Assembly: GCA_023400235.1 (NCBI GenBank)
Contig: JAEXFI010000003.1
Coordinates: 1-64,000, forward strand
Direction of reading: 5' to 3'
Length of the DNA: 64,000 nt
From: Bacillota bacterium
GTDB lineage: Bacteria; Bacillota; Clostridia; Acetivibrionales; DSM-1351
Under the pieces are notes generated by a model. That model was not told where the DNA came from. It was given only the letters and a program-made list of their open reading frames with translations, and ran no database searches. This document shows positions 62,019-64,000 of this stretch, one piece after another. A program made the translations under genes and the position numbers. The number at the start of each line of letters is the position of its first letter. Position 1 is the first letter of the stretch.

Positions 62019-62492
62019 CTTGTTTGCCTGCTGCTGCCTTCTGCAACGCCTCTGGTGGGGCTTCTGATGCTTGGGAATCTGTTCAGGGAAAGCGGCGTAG
62101 TAGAAAGACTGTCATCAACTGTTCAAAATGCCATGATAAATATTGTTACCATATTTCTGGGTGTCACCGTGGGAGCTGCTACAGTGGGTGAGAAGTTCCT
62201 TTCGCCCCAGACTGTCAAGATAATCCTCCTGGGTTTGCTGGCGTCTGCATTCAGTACAGCAGGCGGAGTATTGTCTGGTAAAATAATGTACTGGTTGACA
62301 GGAGGAAAGGCAAATCCACTAATAGGCTCAGCAGGAGTGTCTGCCGTACCCATGGCCGCCAGGGTCTCTCAGGTGGAGGGACAGAAGGCAAATCCGTCAA
62401 ATTTTCTGCTGATGCATGCCATGGGGCCAAATGTGGCGGGTGTAATCGGTTCTGCCGTAGCCGCGGGCTTTTTCATATCCATGTTTGGATAG
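62019..62492 (+). pseudogene. C-terminal remnant of a Na+-pumping decarboxylase beta subunit
   Basis: Matches the last 155 or so residues of the OadB/GcdB/MmdB family: LLPSATPLVGLLMLGNLFRESGVVERL, NIVTIFLGVTVGA, NPLIGSAGVSAVPMAARVSQVEGQ and LLMHAMGPNVAGVIGSAVAAG. Intact beta subunits have about 370-430 residues with many helices. Here homology begins near 62019, just after a stop at 61986-61988 and the asnS terminator, so the 5' two thirds are gone. A GTG at 62055 opens the longest frame but lacks a ribosome site. No alpha or gamma subunit is near. The remaining frame is unbroken, which suggests a recent deletion. Confidence 0.85.
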
Positions 62493-62533
62493 GTAAGGCT
62501 GAAAATGCTGTATAAGGATAAGGAATGGAATCA

Positions 62534-62571
62534 AGCCGTGAAATGAAGGCAAGTTACATTTCACGGCTTTT
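62534..62571. terminator. Terminator between convergent genes
   Basis: AGCCGTGAAATG (62534-62545) pairs perfectly with CATTTCACGGCT (62557-62568), followed by TTT. It serves the DUF4397 gene weakly and the plus strand well. Confidence 0.85.
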
Positions 62572-62578
62572 AACATGT

Positions 62579-63262
62579 CTAATAATCCCGTAGATAAGTT
62601 GTTCCGTCAAGAGGAATATACACCTCCAGAGAGGAGGGCACCTGCCCGAACATCCCGACGGCATAGAAGCTTATATTTCTTCTGGGCAGCAGCCGCACAT
62701 TTGGAAGGTTTGCCACTATACCGGGAGTTCCTGTGGGCGTGACTATGAGGTTGTACCTGCCCGGCAGCAGGGGTCTGTAATTGCTGACTTCGGTATAGCT
62801 TATGTCTGAAAAGAGTTCCATCCCTCCGCGCAGGGACAGGCTTAAGCCGGGGGCGTTGGGAGACAGATTTACAAATCGTATGTTGGTTCTTCCCTGGCTC
62901 ACCGGTTCATAAACATCCTCTACAGGCAATATTCCTATTCTCGGCAAAAGGCCGATTACTGAGAGGGTATACACTTTTTCGGCTCCCAACGGGATATTCA
63001 CCCGCAATATGGGAGAGGCATGCAGGCCCACTGGAAAGGCTTCTATGGCATAGGTGCCGGCATCTACGGTAATATAGTCGGTAAACTGGCCAAATGCAAG
63101 CCTTCGGGCTATAATCCTGCCGTTTGCATAGATATCCACTTCAGGAGCGCCGGGAGCTGCATGAAAAACCCTGATATGTGATTTGCCGGGAAGCTGTCTG
63201 TCTTCCATGTAATCATCATAATCATCATAATCATCAGTATAATAAAAGCTTTCAGTTGTCAT
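62579..63262 (-). CDS. DUF4397 protein
   Basis: 227 residues with two DUF4397 beta-sandwich units: SHIRVFHAAPGAPEVDIYAN ... FGQFTDYITVDAGTYAIEAFP and TNIRFVNLSPNAPGLSLSLR ... YRPLLPGRYNLIV. DUF4397 proteins are usually exported, but here the N-terminus is an acidic tract (YYTDDYDDYDDYMED) with no signal peptide. This may mean a spore-coat or other non-Sec location, or simple cytoplasmic residence. Start ATG 63262 follows GGTGGTG. Its function is unknown. Confidence 0.85.
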   Translation of the reverse strand: MTTESFYYTDDYDDYDDYMEDRQLPGKSHIRVFHAAPGAPEVDIYANGRIIARRLAFGQFTDYITVDAGTYAIEAFPVGLHASPILRVNIPLGAEKVYTLSVIGLLPRIGILPVEDVYEPVSQGRTNIRFVNLSPNAPGLSLSLRGGMELFSDISYTEVSNYRPLLPGRYNLIVTPTGTPGIVANLPNVRLLPRRNISFYAVGMFGQVPSSLEVYIPLDGTTYLRDY

Positions 63263-63292
63263 ACTAACACCACCATAACTGAAAAATAATAA

Positions 63293-63321
63293 ATAATGTT
63301 ATTCTATTTTAATATATGCAA
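63293..63321 (-). promoter_or_regulatory. Possible promoter of the DUF4397 gene
   Basis: On the minus strand TTGCAT (63321-63316), 17 bases, CATTAT (63298-63293), about 30 bases before the start codon. Confidence 0.4.
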
Positions 63322-63521
63322 AATGCTGGGAAAGGGTTAACATAAAAGTAGGGAGTCCTTCATTCCCGCAGGCGGGCCCCCTTTTTAACGCACTTGCGGC
63401 TCACTTGTACCTGTGATATAATACCAAAGGATTAAAAAGCCGCAGGTGTCTTTTCATAACATTTGATGTATGTGGAATGCTGCGAGCAATACTTTGATTT
63501 TAATGAAAAGGAGTAATCGTT

Positions 63522-64000
63522 ATGACATTAAATGACAGGTGGAGAGAGATTGCAGACAAGGAAAGAACTCCACAAGAAAATGAAGCCTTTTGGAAGGACT
63601 ATTTTTTAAAGGAAAAAGACAATTATGCTTATATATTGGCAAATAATCTGAAGAACATAAAAGGTCAGCTGTCGGAGGTTGCCGGATCATTTAACATGGA
63701 TTCCGTAACATTTATCGGCTTCCTGGATGGTATCAACACCAGTCTGGTAAGTGAGACTGACCTGGATACTCTTGATGAAGCCAGCATAATAGATATTGAA
63801 ATAGATTATGAAAAGCTGTATTTCAACATGCTGGATGCCAAGGCCGACTGGCTCTATAACTTGACCGAGTGGGACAACATACTGCCGGAAGAAAGAAGAA
63901 AAGAAATAGCCAAGGAGTTCAGAATATCCAAAATGGCTGTAAGCAACAAGGTTGGGAGAAATGACCCCTGCCCCTGCGGAAGCGGTAAGAAATACAAGAA
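63522..64000 (+). CDS. SEC-C motif protein, 3' end outside the window
   Basis: The reading frame from ATG 63522 (behind AAAGGAG) stays open to the window edge: 159 complete codons. The first 140 residues are helical and charged (NDRWREIADKERTPQENEAF, then SVTFIGFLDGINTSLV). The visible end is a SEC-C metal-binding motif, GRNDPCPCGSGKKYK, as found at the end of SecA and in many small proteins. The Cys-X-Cys of a zinc site is present; the remaining Cys-His part lies beyond the edge. No function is known. Confidence 0.85.
   Translation, partial: MTLNDRWREIADKERTPQENEAFWKDYFLKEKDNYAYILANNLKNIKGQLSEVAGSFNMDSVTFIGFLDGINTSLVSETDLDTLDEASIIDIEIDYEKLYFNMLDAKADWLYNLTEWDNILPEERRKEIAKEFRISKMAVSNKVGRNDPCPCGSGKKYK

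Noticed and set aside
1..64000. tRNA or rRNA genes
   Set aside because: No cloverleaf with a TTCGA-type arm and CCA end, and no rRNA signature, was found in the gaps.

Overview
The window looks like a chromosome segment of an anaerobic, cellulolytic, low-GC Firmicute of the Ruminiclostridium / Clostridium cluster III type. The reasons are a C-terminal type I dockerin on a large surface protein, purine-rich Shine-Dalgarno sites throughout, frequent TTG starts, a pyruvate formate-lyase pair, ECF transporters, and consensus sigma-A promoters in AT-rich gaps. The genus is an inference; no rRNA or tRNA gene is present to test it. Most of the window is ordinary chromosomal metabolism in short operons. 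There is no prophage, insertion sequence or CRISPR array.

The standout is at 3197-5214: a compact transcription unit with its own promoter, an ArsR-type regulator, hgcA, hgcB and a terminator. HgcA (corrinoid protein with the Asn-Val-Trp-Cys-Ala cap-helix motif and five membrane helices) and HgcB (2[4Fe-4S] ferredoxin) are the pair known to be necessary for mercury methylation. The regulator carries a Cys-X-Cys pair where ArsR proteins bind thiophilic metals.

Layout. 1-3100: a TipA-like MerR regulator with a textbook 19-bp-spacer operator, a DUF3788-DUF3795 protein and a membrane protein of unknown role. 3197-5214: the hgc operon. 5343-10421: a secreted transglutaminase-like protein and, convergent to it, a membrane-anchored DUF362 protein ending in a dockerin. 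10807-19616: HelD, an acyltransferase-3, an MFS exporter, a SIMPL protein, phosphatidylserine decarboxylase and phosphofructokinase. 19673-22975: a zinc-dependent phospholipase C-like protein and a GntR-ABC unit. 23191-25520: three tandem 107-bp repeats leading into pdxA, then an AIM24-like protein. 25729-28866: a complete ECF transporter (S, duplicated ATPase, T). 29039-33677: AzlCD, glpK broken by an in-frame TAG, proA and a RidA protein. 33794-39032 (minus strand): a large unrecognised protein with a cyclic-nucleotide-binding-like N-terminus, asd and an L,D-transpeptidase. 39374-44806: a polar amino acid ABC transporter, isoaspartyl dipeptidase, an M48 membrane protease and a small membrane protein. 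44986-47991: pflB-pflA. 48214-56787: one 2857-codon gene for a cyclic beta-1,2-glucan synthase-like enzyme. 56847-64000: a Phd-Uma2 fusion with its own operator, icd, asnA-asnS, a remnant of a decarboxylase beta subunit, a DUF4397 protein and the start of a SEC-C protein.

Three kinds of non-coding structure stand out. A leader of about 108 nt is duplicated upstream of two unrelated genes and ends exactly at both start codons. The 107-bp tandem repeats upstream of pdxA show compensatory changes in a stem. A family of intergenic repeats with ends resembling GTCAATTACGGTTGAAACC is scattered over several gaps.
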